64,000 nt of DNA from Coccinella septempunctata (taxonomy: Eukaryota; Arthropoda; Insecta; Coleoptera; Coccinellidae): positions 17,740,001 through 17,804,000 of the forward strand of contig NC_058190.1 of assembly GCF_907165205.1 (NCBI RefSeq), in the 5' to 3' direction. Positions 1 to 9,976 of this stretch are shown here, piece by piece. The position numbers and the translations under genes were made by a program. The notes beneath the pieces are model-generated. The model saw only the letters and a list, made by a program, of their open reading frames with translations, was not told the origin of the DNA and ran no database searches. Position 1 is the stretch's first letter, and each line of letters begins with the position of its first letter.

Positions 1-690
1 GAGAAACATGACTGCCACCTCATCAAAAATTACATGTGCCTAATACAAGTGAAAACAATGATATTATTTTTGTAAATACAAAAAATCAGACAACCAACTC
101 GCCCTCTCTTGTTATTAATAATTGCACAGTATCAATTAATAATAATTATTACAATTAAAATGTGAACTAAACTATAGGTACTTATTATAGTTGTATGATG
201 TTTTGTAGTTATTCAATTGATTGATTAAAGATATATTCAATTAATGGAATTCTAAGTTTCATGAGAATGAATGCGTTCGTAGAAAGAGTATAGTACACAA
301 CTCGAGTTGTATGGCAACTAATATGCTCCTTACAACTCTTGTTATGTAATATACCTACTATTTAACTTTTTGGTCGGCAACACAATTGAAAGCAAGAACC
401 TTCAGAAAAAAATTTAAAACAAAACACTACTTAAACAATAATTCGGTGCCCTTGAAATAACTCTCTGGATATTGAAACAACCCCATGCAGAGGAATTCAG
501 GACAAATCTACTAGGGAATAATATACCCAACAGCCTCCGTGATTAGAATTGAACATCAGGCTTTTTACTGAATTTCAAAAGATGATTTCGATGGATAATA
601 ATCCATTTTACTATAATACTCGCCCAAAAATTGGTATACTGAAATCAGTTAAACACACTTTTTAAACTTTCAGTTGCAATATTTCATTTA
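1..690. other. AT-rich stretch, no gene seen
   Basis: I find no coding signal, repeat family or RNA gene here. The stretch is AT-rich and has only short open frames with no recognisable motif. Confidence 0.5.
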
Positions 691-736
691 GTTAGACATT
701 CATTGATATTATGTAGTTCAAATACATGAATATTAC

Positions 737-842
737 AAGTTTCAGTGATTTTCGCCTGTTCCTCGAAATAACCATTATATCCATAGAAGTATATACCGGT
801 ATATACCGTATAAACTTTTCAGTTCCCCAAAGTGCACGCAAG

Positions 843-902
<60 letters not shown>

Positions 903-1005
903 CTTGCGTGCACTTTGGGGAACTGAAAAGTTTATACGGTATATACCGGTATATACTTCTATGGATATAATGGTTATTTCGAGGAACAGGCGAAAATCAC
1001 TGAAA

Positions 1006-1008
<3 letters not shown>
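737..1008. repeat. Perfect inverted repeat with (TA)n loop
   Basis: Bases 737-845 and 900-1008 are reverse complements over 109 bp, and the loop is a run of about 27 TA dinucleotides (846-899). Each arm itself contains the small palindrome AGTATATACCGGTATATACT. The whole unit could extrude as one long hairpin. No transposase and no clear target duplication are visible, so it may be a fold-back element or an inverted duplication made at the TA tract. The frames of repeated Tyr-Ile that run through it are low-complexity artefacts, not genes. Confidence 0.9.
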
Positions 1009-1063
<55 letters not shown>

Positions 1064-1066
1064 GGC

Positions 1067-1143
<77 letters not shown>
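1009..1143. repeat. (TA)n microsatellite
   Basis: Two long TA runs are separated by the 10-bp island CGAGGCGAGA near 1061-1070. They directly follow the right arm of the 737-1008 hairpin, so the hairpin is bounded by TA tracts on its loop and right sides. Confidence 0.95.
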
Positions 1144-1148
<5 letters not shown>

Positions 1149-2030
1149 TAAAGTGTTAATATCACCTCCAAAATAGTGACTCGTTTAACGCTCCCACCTC
1201 ATATATAAAGCTGTCACCTCCGAAATCGGTGGTGACAACGTTTTGCCTTGCTTTTTAGCTTGTTAGATTCAGGAGGCTTCAGGGACCAACATATCAAAAA
1301 ATCGTTTTGAGGTCACAACGCACCCCGTTTATGTACTGAACAATCTTTTAGTTCGAGTGTATATCACTGGCGCTAGTGTGCTGAGCTGTATATCGAAGAA
1401 TTGCTGTGGGGGACTCTTTGCTCGTTAGCACCTCCGAAAATGGCAACGTTGTATTTTCAAAGCAGATGTAGACAGGCGGAATATAAGTATACGGATGAAT
1501 TAACTGTAGAGAGGCGCAGCGCGCTATCTCCTCCATAATTGCAATCCAGGCGGCATATCTCAACGATTTTTTATCGCATTTATCTGTAGGGGAAAGAATC
1601 ACGTGAAAGAAAACCAATCTTGGCTCTCTCGAATGGAATTATGACTGTTTATAATTCATCGTGTGTATCTATGCATCCGTTGAACTTCTTTCATCTCAAG
1701 CTAAATATTCAGATGTAAATGGTGATGAATATTCAAGGACAATGAGCCATTCCGAAAATTTTCATTTCAGAATCAAGAGAAAAAATGCTACAAATTTTAC
1801 AATATCACAGAAATGAACAACGTCGGCTAAACCGAATGTTGGACATTGTTGTGTTATTTCAAATGGAACGCTCTATATATTTTTCTTAAATCGGATTGCT
1901 CAATGATTTTGAGGAATCCTTTGCTCAGAAACATCTGTTTTATTATCAATTATGTTTAATTATTGGATTTTCCCAAAAATTTGAATAGCTTGTACCATCT
2001 CTCTGGTTTAAAATACTGGAACTAGCAATC
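1144..2030. other. No recognisable gene
   Basis: A minus-strand open frame at 1348-1617 has no motif I recognise and no supporting context. Near 1214-1237 there is a small hairpin (GTCACC ... GGTGAC). Nothing else is supported. Confidence 0.4.
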
Positions 2031-3030
2031 TGCACTCAACTAGTAGAATACCTTGTAAAAGAAAAGATCCTTTTACCCACACAACATGGTTATGTAAGAG
2101 GTAGATCAACTCAGACAGCAGTGTTTGAGTTCATTTCAGGAATCCTTAATGCCTTGGAGGATTCTAATATAACAGTGGGTCTAATGCTGGATCTATCAAA
2201 GGCATTCGATACTCTGTCTCACTACCTTATTCTCCATAAACTTTCTGCATATGGCATAAACAAGCTAGAGTGGATTCAATCATATTTAGCAAACCGCGGG
2301 CAGAGAGTGGTGATCTCTCAGAACGGAAAAACAACAGTTTCGGAAGAAGAACTCACAGAGTTCCGCAGGGTAGCATATTGAGCCCTATCATTTTCATCAT
2401 TTTTCTAAATGACCTAAGTACCATATTCGATGAAACCATGGTTAGGACAGTGAATTATGCAGATGACACAAACTTCACTGTATTGGCCAAGCACGATTTA
2501 GAGTTGAGTTTACCATTTCACACTCAACTCTAACTCTAAATCGTGCTAGCCAGTGGTTTGAAGCAAACGGTTTGTGCATGAATTCTGAAAAAACAAGTGC
2601 CATCCTATTCAGGACAGCTCATTCCGGTCCCCAAGTGCCTACCAGCATTTCACTGTCTAACTCCACATTAGAACTGACTAAATCTTGTCGCTTCCTAGGC
2701 CTCACTATTGTGGTAACCCTTGATTGGGGAGAGCACATTTCCAACCTTTGCAATCAACTGGGTATCATCTGCTACACTTTGGGAGTCCTCAATAAATATC
2801 TGGACATAATCTCACTGAGAACAATATACCAGGCAGTGTTTAGGTATGGCATCATGTTCTATGGTAGTTCATACAACCTACATAGAGTGCTGAAAATGAA
2901 GAAGAGAGCCTTCAGAATGATCTGGAGGATGAGGAGGACGGAATCATGCAGGGCAGTCTTCAGAAGGAATAATAGGAAGAAATCTACAAGGGGGTTCCTG
3001 AAATTCGTGCAAGTACTCCAACTAACATAA
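2031..3030 (+). pseudogene. Decayed LINE reverse transcriptase (CR1/Jockey type)
   Basis: Three overlapping plus-strand frames together cover the middle and end of a non-LTR reverse transcriptase. Visible are a fingers region starting LVEYLVKEKILLPTQHGY, the first catalytic block with LDLSKAFDTL, the VPQGSILSPIIF block, the NYADDTNF catalytic block, and thumb motifs such as CRFLGLTI and LDWGEHIS. At least two frameshifts separate the blocks (near 2370 and near 2510-2550). Endonuclease, ORF1 and UTRs are not seen. It is a dead, truncated copy. Assignment to the CR1/Jockey group rests on motif spacing only. Confidence 0.8.
2484..2552. repeat. Short hairpin inside the LINE fragment
   Basis: The stem sequence around AAGCACGATTTAGAG at 2490-2503 returns as its reverse complement at 2534-2548, with a partly paired loop. 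The right half fits the expected RT reading frame (NRASQWFEAN), while the left half does not. The left half therefore looks like a secondary inverted duplication that helps break the frame. Confidence 0.7.
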
Positions 3031-3619
3031 AAATGAGACAAAAATCAACAAAATTATTAGAACACTGTTGAAAAAAATTGATATCTAGAGAGCGAAATAT
3101 GAATTGTTTTAATATTCCAGAGCTAGACTCATCACACCTAATTCAATGTGTTCAGTTTTATCATATCATCCTGTATGTCGAATTGAAAATAATTGTTTCA
3201 CTTTCCAAGCCCAGAATTCCTCCTCTAATGTATCTTCCAAATTGAAATAAAAAAAAGAAGCAAAATCTAATTAATTCCTATAAATATCGCGTCAATGAAT
3301 AGGTATGAGATGTGAAATATTCCATAACAAGCTTTAAAGCGACCAGAATAATCGTAAAAGCTTTCCTCGATAGATACAATCATTCCGAGAATCATTCATT
3401 AATGCGAAACACTGAAATGAAATAACACAAACAAAAATGAAAAAATTGATTACTGACGTTCAAATTCCGTCAATATTATTTTGAAAGTTTTGCGAAATGA
3501 GAACCGTTTGTTCGTACACATCTGTCATGTTGAATTCTCCTATGAAATAAAGCCTTTCGATTCATTTTGCTATTGTTTCTTAATAGATCACAAAAATTCA
3601 TCATTCAATTGAATGCATT
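3031..3619. other. No recognisable gene
   Basis: AT-rich sequence after the LINE fragment. I see no motif, repeat family or RNA gene. Confidence 0.4.
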
Positions 3620-3770
3620 CAATTGATTTGTCGTCGTCTGGATATCCTCCTCATAAACCTCCTTCAATTTTACCCACAAAGAATTGTATAGAAGGTTCAG
3701 ATCTGGTAATCTATAAGGTCATGGTTCCCAGTTGGGCCTTCTGGACCAATTCATTTAATTGGATAGGTAT
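3620..3770 (-). pseudogene. Tc1/mariner-type transposase scrap (catalytic end)
   Basis: On the minus strand 3718 to 3620 reads a peptide with YRLPDLNLLYNSLWVKLKEV followed by YEEDIQTT. This is the pattern of IS630/Tc1/mariner transposases around the last catalytic region (SPDLNPxDFxLWxxLK). Just upstream another frame reads KWIGPEGPTG, which fits the preceding segment (RWIGRxGP), so a frameshift lies between them. Only this small piece is recognisable. It is a decayed copy. Confidence 0.5.
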
Positions 3771-4540
3771 TGTCCAGGCCATTCCTTACTTTGAAAATGT
3801 GTTTCTCCGATTTTTATGCCTTGTGGCATACCAGGAGAAATATTTTGTGGAAAGTTAATATTTTACAAATGCAAAGGACTAAGGGAGATGATTCCTCGAT
3901 GAAAATAAGCAGGGGTAGTTCCTATGAATTTTTTTCGAAATGGACCTCCCATCCAAGATACAGCCTTTGGAAGGCGATGACGAGTTTATAGTAGTTGATT
4001 TTTTCACGGGTTCTAAAAAACACTGAGTCATAAAACTATACATAATATGAAGCACCAAGTATATATTATTACTCACACAATTTTTTAGATCTCATAATTT
4101 CATTATTAAGGGTTGAACATAACAACCCTTTATGATTTTCCTTCAAAAATTGTTTTCGTGGGATAGATATTCAAAAAACAAAATTCTCTTATGGATTCCT
4201 ATTCGATTCGGGAGAAAAAATCGCCCGCAAAGTTTCGATACATTCGATACTTTCTCGGAAGAAATATAAACTTGCAATCAGTTCTGATTACTGTTCATTC
4301 CATTTCGTCGTAAAAGTGTTCCATAGAATGAATATTCTGAGATATTGTATGTCTATGACGGGAGATAAGGATGTTCTATGAATCTTTCTGAAGGTTAAAT
4401 TACTAATTTCCGAAAGAAAATTATATCCCTAATATTTTAATTTAACAAATTGAAATTTCTTTCGATTAATGAGCATAATTGACAACAGTACTTTTCATTT
4501 TATTTCAGATACAATAACGCAAAACTATGAAATTTTGAAC
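3771..4540. other. Probable TE-derived sequence, unclassified
   Basis: No clear gene. A minus-strand open frame (3879-4076) may belong to the same decayed element as the transposase scrap, but it carries no motif I can name. Confidence 0.3.
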
Positions 4541-4672
4541 TTAATGTTCAAAATGACTACCTCTCGCTAAAATATATGCATCAACTCTCTGTCTCGTAGA
4601 CCTTCGTATTCTTTCGAATATCCCGGTAGTATTTCTTATGGTTTCACACGATGATACTATTCGATCTCTGAA
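4541..4672 (-). pseudogene. Tc1/mariner-type transposase C-terminus
   Basis: An open minus-strand frame of 43 codons ends in RQRVDAYILARGSHFEH and a TAA stop. It matches the usual end of a group of insect mariner-like transposases (R...CI...G.HFEH-stop). Upstream residues IVSSCETIRN fit the preceding helix. Its order relative to the 3620-3770 piece is wrong for a single element on this strand, so it is probably a separate copy. Everything upstream is lost or unrecognisable. Confidence 0.5.
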
Positions 4673-5450
4673 GTATTAAACGCATGATCTTCAGTGAACT
4701 GAGCATCATCATCATCACTGCAGATTCTTATATGCAAAGAAGATTTGTGATTGGCCATACAATTTGAAAAATTCAAGGTTGAATATTATCTCCAAGTTCT
4801 GAACATTCTACATACTGCATGTGGAGAGAAAACTCTTGTATACTGCGCTTTGCAATTGAATACTGTTGAAAAATTAATTTTCGACTGTCAAGGTTGAAAT
4901 CTAATTGATTATTGGTTTATACAGCGTGTCCATTTTTAAAAGGGCCAAACTTCATGATGAGATAATACAAGTGATTTGGAACGAAAAATGTCATATAACA
5001 CATAATCGAAATGTTATCGGTTATTCTTTAATATAACATTTTTTGATTCTCGAAATATTCCCAGTTTTTCTAATAGTATCAAGCACAGTACAGTTATCTC
5101 GTAGCGTAATTAAATTTGACCACATATCTGGAAACAGCAATAAATCTGCTACATGATGAGAATTCGTGTGTACGAAAAAATTTCTTATTGCGGGCTTGGT
5201 AAGGGGAGGGGATGAATATCACGATTCTGAAGTGAACAAAATTAAGCCTATTTTTCCAATGGTTTTATCAATAAAAAATTATTAATTATGGATATGTCTT
5301 CTTTTCAACAAAAAGTACCCCATTTAGATTGCTTCCGAATGACATATAAGCTTTTATTCTTGCAGCTAGTCTTCTTCCATTATATTTATTTATTACATAA
5401 TTGTTTCCAGTAGATGTAATGGGCTTTTTCTCTCACCCTGGACGCTCCTT
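4673..5450. other. No recognisable gene
   Basis: AT-rich sequence with no convincing motif. The part next to the LTR (about 5400-5450) may be leader sequence of a gypsy element. Confidence 0.35.
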
Positions 5451-5468
5451 ACCTTTGCTCGGGCGCCA
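5451..5468 (-). promoter_or_regulatory. Putative tRNA primer-binding site
   Basis: Read on the minus strand, the sequence one base after the LTR end is TGGCGCCCGAGCAAAGG. TGGCGCC is the usual start of a tRNA 3'-end complement used to prime reverse transcription in LTR elements. Its position directly after ...CA of the LTR supports the call. The exact tRNA was not matched. Confidence 0.5.
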
Positions 5469-5469
5469 G

Positions 5470-6950
5470 TGGGGCAATCAGTGGAACCCCACGTCTCTCA
5501 CAGAATCTCCAAAAATTAGAGAGCCCGGGTAGACTTGAATGATCAGTGGAGAAAGGTAGCAGTGAAAACTAGGGTGGTAGCGTCTTCTTTGTCTCTGCTT
5601 TCTGACGGTTTTTAATCGTTCAAAAAGAGTACCTACCTCTTCTGACGAAAATCTAGTTCTAACTGATTTAGGGAACTGTCTCTCACTGGCAAAAATAACT
5701 GGCAACAAAATAAATGTTTAGTCCTTTATTCCTACTGGATTAAATTATATACAGAAATGTACAAGTCTCAACAAATATTGATGTCAACCGGCGTCCTGGT
5801 CAGTGTGGGGGCGGCTGATGAAACACGGTCTCTCCAGGAGAATACGGTTGAAATAGACGGTAAATACGGTTAAATTTTGTACGGTCACTCCAGAGGAGTA
5901 CGGTGGAAATAGACGGTAGTTACGGTCTGTTAAGATCCTGGCAAGTCACTCCTTCTGTCGGCGGAAATCGGTACAGTGGCTGGTCTCAGTCGAATGGCAG
6001 GGCACCCTGTCTCTGTCTCCTTGTCTCTCTCTCTCTCTCTGTTACCCTCTGTCGGCGGAAATCGGTACCGTGGCTGGTCTCAGTCCAATTGCAGTGCTGC
6101 CTCTCTCTCTCTCTCTCTGTGGTCCTCAAAATGGCTGCCAGTCAGACAGCAGGTCGGAAGGAACTGTCAACCTGTAACTTGATCGGTCGGAAGTCGGCAA
6201 TCTATTAACAAAATAAGCACCAAAAATACGGTAGGAACACCAAGTCCTCCTGGGACCCAACGGCGGTCGGATAACGGACGCGGAAGCCGGCACTATACTC
6301 AGTCTACGATCACTAGATCAAGTTCAAAACGGTAGGTAAGTATTTTCAGCCAGTACAACGGACTAAAGAAAGCGGAAAATAGCCCTCAGGTATGCACTAC
6401 GTAAGGAATAATAATACTACAAGTGACTTGCCTTAAACTTTCAAACTTCTTGACGTAATTTCCAACTCACGGCAATAACACCTTACGCACTTTCCTCGGC
6501 AGCTCGATCTCCACTGACCTCGCTCTTGACCTTCCGCGCAGGGCTCGAAGAAGTACCACTCCTCGGGAAAACTGCCCCACTATCGGTAACTCATTTCCCC
6601 ATTGGCTGCACTCAAATTGCTCGGTCAATTAGCCGGCTCGGAAAGAAACAGAAACAACTGAAGAGAAGGAAAAACTGAACAAGTTGAAATACCGCTCTCG
6701 ACTCAGAAAATGTACGGTTGAACGGAAATAATTATAAAATATATGAATTCTGAAAACAAAAGACATATACGGTTTCCGCTAAAAATATGGGACTGGTCGG
6801 TGGAAAACAATGACATAATATCAATCGGTAAAGACCCCCTATGATAACATAACGGTTTTCTTCGAAAATATTCCGGTTGATGGGTCTTATTATACAAGTA
6901 TAGGTGAAGAAATTTCCTTTTCGTGGCGGGGCAAAATCTGCCTCGTCACA
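5470..6950 (-). mobile_element. Ty3/gypsy LTR, about 1.48 kb
   Basis: On the minus strand this block starts TGTGACGAGGCAG at 6950 and ends ...GCCCCA at 5470, giving the canonical TG...CA ends. It is preceded by a purine tract (GAAGGAGGGGGA, 6951-6962) of the kind that primes plus-strand DNA. Upstream of that lies the end of a gypsy integrase (7201-7790). It is followed by a primer-binding-like site. An AATAAA signal (minus, 5725-5730) marks a likely R region about 255 bp before the end. The block is rich in CGGT words and less AT-rich than the flanks. No second LTR is seen in the window, so the ends rest on motifs, not on LTR comparison. Confidence 0.65.
5955..6120. repeat. Tandem duplication with CT runs inside the LTR
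   Basis: TGTCGGCGGAAATCGGTAC-like sequence occurs at 5956 and again at 6050. Each copy is followed by GTGGCTGGTCTCAGTC and a CT-rich run, so a unit of about 94 bp is repeated in the U3 part of the LTR. Such U3 repeats often act as enhancers, but nothing here proves that. Confidence 0.75.
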
Positions 6951-6962
6951 TCCCCCTCCTTC
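6951..6962 (-). promoter_or_regulatory. Polypurine tract of gypsy element
   Basis: The minus strand reads GAAGGAGGGGGA immediately before the TGTGACG start of the LTR. This is the standard position and composition for the plus-strand primer of an LTR retrotransposon. Confidence 0.65.
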
Positions 6963-7200
6963 GTCGGCAAAAAAATAAAACGAAGTTTTATTTTTCTTTC
7001 AACCCCCCTGGGTATCGTTGCGGTATTTCTAAATGTCGGTCTCAGCCTGTGAGAGCTGCGGGGTTGTTGACCTCGGCGTTATTTCATGACCTGATGTACT
7101 CGAACGGTAATTTATAGCTGTCGGTTGGCGCATCCACCATTTCGGTATGAAGACTTAGCCTTCTCGGATTTTCAATTTGGAAAATTATTCGGTCAGGTTC

Positions 7201-7790
7201 TTAACGGTATATACCTTTCAATCCAAGGGATTTCAGGTCCTTTATGTGGATGTGTCTGACAACCTTACCACTGCCATCCTTGATGTCATACACCACAGGA
7301 GAGACTATGCCTACAACGGTATACGGTCCGGAGTATTTCGGAGCCAACTTGGCGGCAACTCCTTCTACTGCAGAAGATAAGGAATGCCCTCTTCGGTACA
7401 CTTGGTCTCCAATCCTATGACGCCAGTCCTTACGACGTAGGTTATAGTGACTTTGCTGGACGAAGGCTCGTGTTAATCTAGTTCGGACAAATTTGAAAGT
7501 TTCGGTAAATCGGTTACGGTTATTTACATGGTAAGCAACTTGCGGTTCGGTATCCGGTTCGGTGTGATTCTCTCCCTCCTTGTTAGCAATCTCGGTAGAA
7601 AATTTGGCGTTCGGTGAACGCATTTCCCTATCAATGTTCAAGAATGCTCTGGGGTCTTCGGTTGACTCCTGCTTTGGGGAATTCACTCCATCTTCCTTGG
7701 AAGCCTGGTACACACCTCTTTGGACAGCTGTTCTCATGGGCCTAAATTCCATCCATTTGGAGAATCTGTCATTTTTATAAAGGAGGAAAT
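7201..7790 (-). pseudogene. Ty3/gypsy integrase C-terminal part
   Basis: The minus-strand frame (183 codons, extendable upstream by DRFSKW) carries the end of a gypsy integrase. The end of the catalytic core is visible as DRFSKWMEFRPMRTA. A linker follows, then NLRRKDWRHRIGDQVYRR and KLAPKYSGPYTVVGIVSP with VVRHIHIKDLK, the chromatin-side SH3-like tail typical of the family. It ends naturally at a stop 250 bp before the polypurine tract. The 5' side is cut off near 7790, where plus-strand LINE sequence begins, so gag, protease and RT of this copy are missing. It could be the same family as the gag-pol at 24-27 kb, but no overlap exists to test that. Confidence 0.8.
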
Positions 7791-7890
7791 CTCCGAACCC
7801 CTTTCCAATGTTGTCAATTGTTGTTTCGAAAATGGTATTTTTCCGAACATATTAAAGGTAGGCCTAATAAAACCTCTTTATAAAGATCGA
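7774..7890 (+). pseudogene. LINE fragment (RT N-terminal part)
   Basis: The plus strand reads FIKEEISEPLSNVVNCCFEN then GIFPNILKVGLIKPLYKD. This is the conserved block just before the RT fingers in CR1/L2/Jockey LINEs (...NLCFEKGIFPxxLKxAxIxPLYK). The frame is lost after 7890. It may belong with the RT part at 9026-9952, from which it is separated by a piggyBac-like segment, but about 170 residues of the expected RT between them are missing. Confidence 0.65.
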
Positions 7891-7892
7891 TT

Positions 7893-8990
7893 GCCGTCTC
7901 TTAGACGTATAGTTAGCGTTAACGTAATAATAAAAAGACGAGACCTTCTCTGAGTCGTGTCATTAGTGATTTGAAATAACGATAGATTACCGAACTAGTT
8001 CGTCAAAAAGTGTAAAAATATCCATAAAAATTTCGAAATACATTTGTTGAAGTGGTTTGATGAAGCTGGAAGTGATTCCAGTCGTAGGTTTCGTCGGTAA
8101 CCACTCGCGATATTTTATAGATTCATCCATATTTATTTATTTAGCCTATGGTCTATTCAAACATATCCAAAAGAGAGAGTGAACACAGGTATTCACAACA
8201 CAATACCAGCACATACTTCACAATACAATCAGAATTATTGTCTTCATTATCACCTCCCCAGGTCTAACTGCTGGAGCCAGGAACTGTCAACTCGTCCATT
8301 TTATATAAAAGTTATCCAGAAAATTTGTAGAAAGAAAGATCTGATTTAATGAAAAAACTCTCTCAAAATCTAGTACCTATTACAACAATTAACAGAAGAC
8401 GTCGAAAAATCCAAAGCTAGTATGAAAAATTACGATTCAGTATTTTGGAAATACTAGGTAAAAAAGGGGCTGAAAATACCTGAAATTAGTGAGGAAACAT
8501 TGAAAAAAAAACGAAAGAATTGTTCTATTTGCTCTCATAAGAAGAAAAGAAGGAAGGCATATGTTTGTTATGAATGCCAGAACCCAATATGCCTAGAGTG
8601 TGCAAAAAAGAATGTCCGGAATGTGTAAAAGTTCGTGATAAACAGGCATTGTCAGTTTTTTCAGAATACCTGTTTTTGATCAATTCTTGTGAATAGATTT
8701 CCGTCCAACTCTTATTGTATAAAGAAAAATAAAAAAATTACTCATTTATATAGTATTTCAATTGAATTTCAGTTTTTCAAAGAATCTTTGCCAAAATGTT
8801 GAATATTCCAGACTACATTGGAAAATTGTGATTTCCACTGAATATTGAACTTTTTTGCATTTCTGAGCATAGTTTCCACCTCTAGAATAACAAACGGAAC
8901 ATATAAACAGCTCATAAAGTTAAAACTGTGGAAACTTAAAAAAATATGTCCATCTATATGAAGCCGTCTGTGAGACGTATAGGTAGTGAC
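7893..8990 (+). mobile_element. piggyBac-type remnant (about 1.1 kb)
   Basis: The segment lies between two LINE pieces and carries a piggyBac-like cysteine-rich C-terminus (see 8458-8628). Near its edges the same word occurs in direct orientation: GCCGTCTCTTAGACGTATAG at 7893 and GCCGTCTGTGAGACGTATAG at 8963. Each contains the self-complementary core CGTCT..AGACG. TTAA occurs beside both edges, which would fit piggyBac insertion, but true terminal inverted repeats were not established. The boundaries are tentative. Confidence 0.4.
8458..8628 (+). pseudogene. piggyBac transposase C-terminal zinc domain
   Basis: An open plus-strand frame of 56 codons ends at TAA 8626-8628. Its second half reads RKNCSICSHKKKRRKAYVCY, then ECQNPICLECAKKNV. 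The spacing CxxC...CxxC...CxxC with a basic linker is the cross-brace cysteine-rich domain that ends piggyBac-family transposases and binds the terminal repeats. Nothing of the DDD catalytic core is seen upstream. Other small zinc domains could look similar, hence the moderate score. Confidence 0.55.
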
Positions 8991-9025
8991 AACGTTACAT
9001 ATTTGGTACGTTAGTAGTTAAAGGT

Positions 9026-9952
9026 TAAGGCGTTCCTCAGGGTACGGTCATTGGTCCACTTCTGTTTTTAGTGTACATTAATAGCTTGTCTCGATGTACA
9101 AGTGAAGGCAGTATAATTGGCTTCGCAGATGATACCACCGTACACTACAGAGCCAATACATGGGACGATCTGAAACATAAAGCAGAGAAGGATTTCAGAC
9201 ATATACAAAACTGGTTTCAAGCGAACAAACTCACCTTAAACCTTGACAAAACAAAATACATGCCCTTTTCGTCATATTCCTTGGGTCCAATAGGGCATCT
9301 TGAAATAAATCCAGAAATGAAGATTCCAGAGACAAAATTCATTAAATATCTCGGGATAGTAATTGATGTCAACTTGAAATGGGACCATCACATCAGTCAT
9401 GTAGTTAAAAAACTCAGAGGTCTCCTGAATAAAGTCAGAATTATGAAGAAATATTTGAAAAGCTCTAAATATTTGATAATATTGTTCAATGCCCTGGTTC
9501 AGTCTGAAATTAATTATGGCATCTTGGGATGGGGTGGAGTTTATGATGTTCTTCTTAAAAAACTGAATACTATGCAAAAATGGATATTGAGAATAATTCA
9601 TGGCAAAAAAATTACATATCCGAGTGAACCACTATATCAGACATCTAAAATTTTAGACACGAGGCAGCTCTACACACTCAAAATAATAATTAATATTTTC
9701 AAAGGGAAAATAATATTGGAAAAAAAGAACCATCCATATACTACAAGAATTAAAAATAATACTTACCAGACATCAAGAGCGAAGAAAAGAATAGGACAAA
9801 GATACTTTTATTATCTCGCACCGCGCATATATGAGAAGCTTCCTGAAGATCTGACAAAAATTAAAAATTACAAACAGTGTAAAAAGAAAATTAAATTCTG
9901 GATTATAGAAAGAGGTCGCAAATATGCGAAAACACTGATAAATCAAACTTGA
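9026..9952 (+). pseudogene. LINE RT, catalytic half and thumb (CR1/L2 group)
   Basis: One open frame of about 300 codons runs from VPQGTVIGPLLFLVYIN through the catalytic block IIGFADDTTVHY, then NKLTLNLDKTKY, FIKYLGIVIDVNLKWDHHIS, INYGILGWGG and a basic C-terminus ending KTLINQT-stop. FADD is a normal variant of the YxDD active site. The 5' half (fingers, endonuclease, ORF1) is absent. The layout resembles the LINE at 30-34 kb (similar VYIN, ADDT, WGG and ASLYE/SEPLYQ-type blocks), so both probably belong to the CR1/L2 group but to different families. Confidence 0.85.
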
Positions 9953-9976
9953 AGAATTGCACTAGAATGGTATAAG

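Noticed and set aside
692..1176. Open frames with long Tyr-Ile runs
   Set aside because: They translate the (TA)n tract and its hairpin arms. Pure low complexity.
1348..1617. 89-codon minus-strand frame as a host gene
   Set aside because: No motif, no splice sites, no codon bias that I can judge, and an isolated position.
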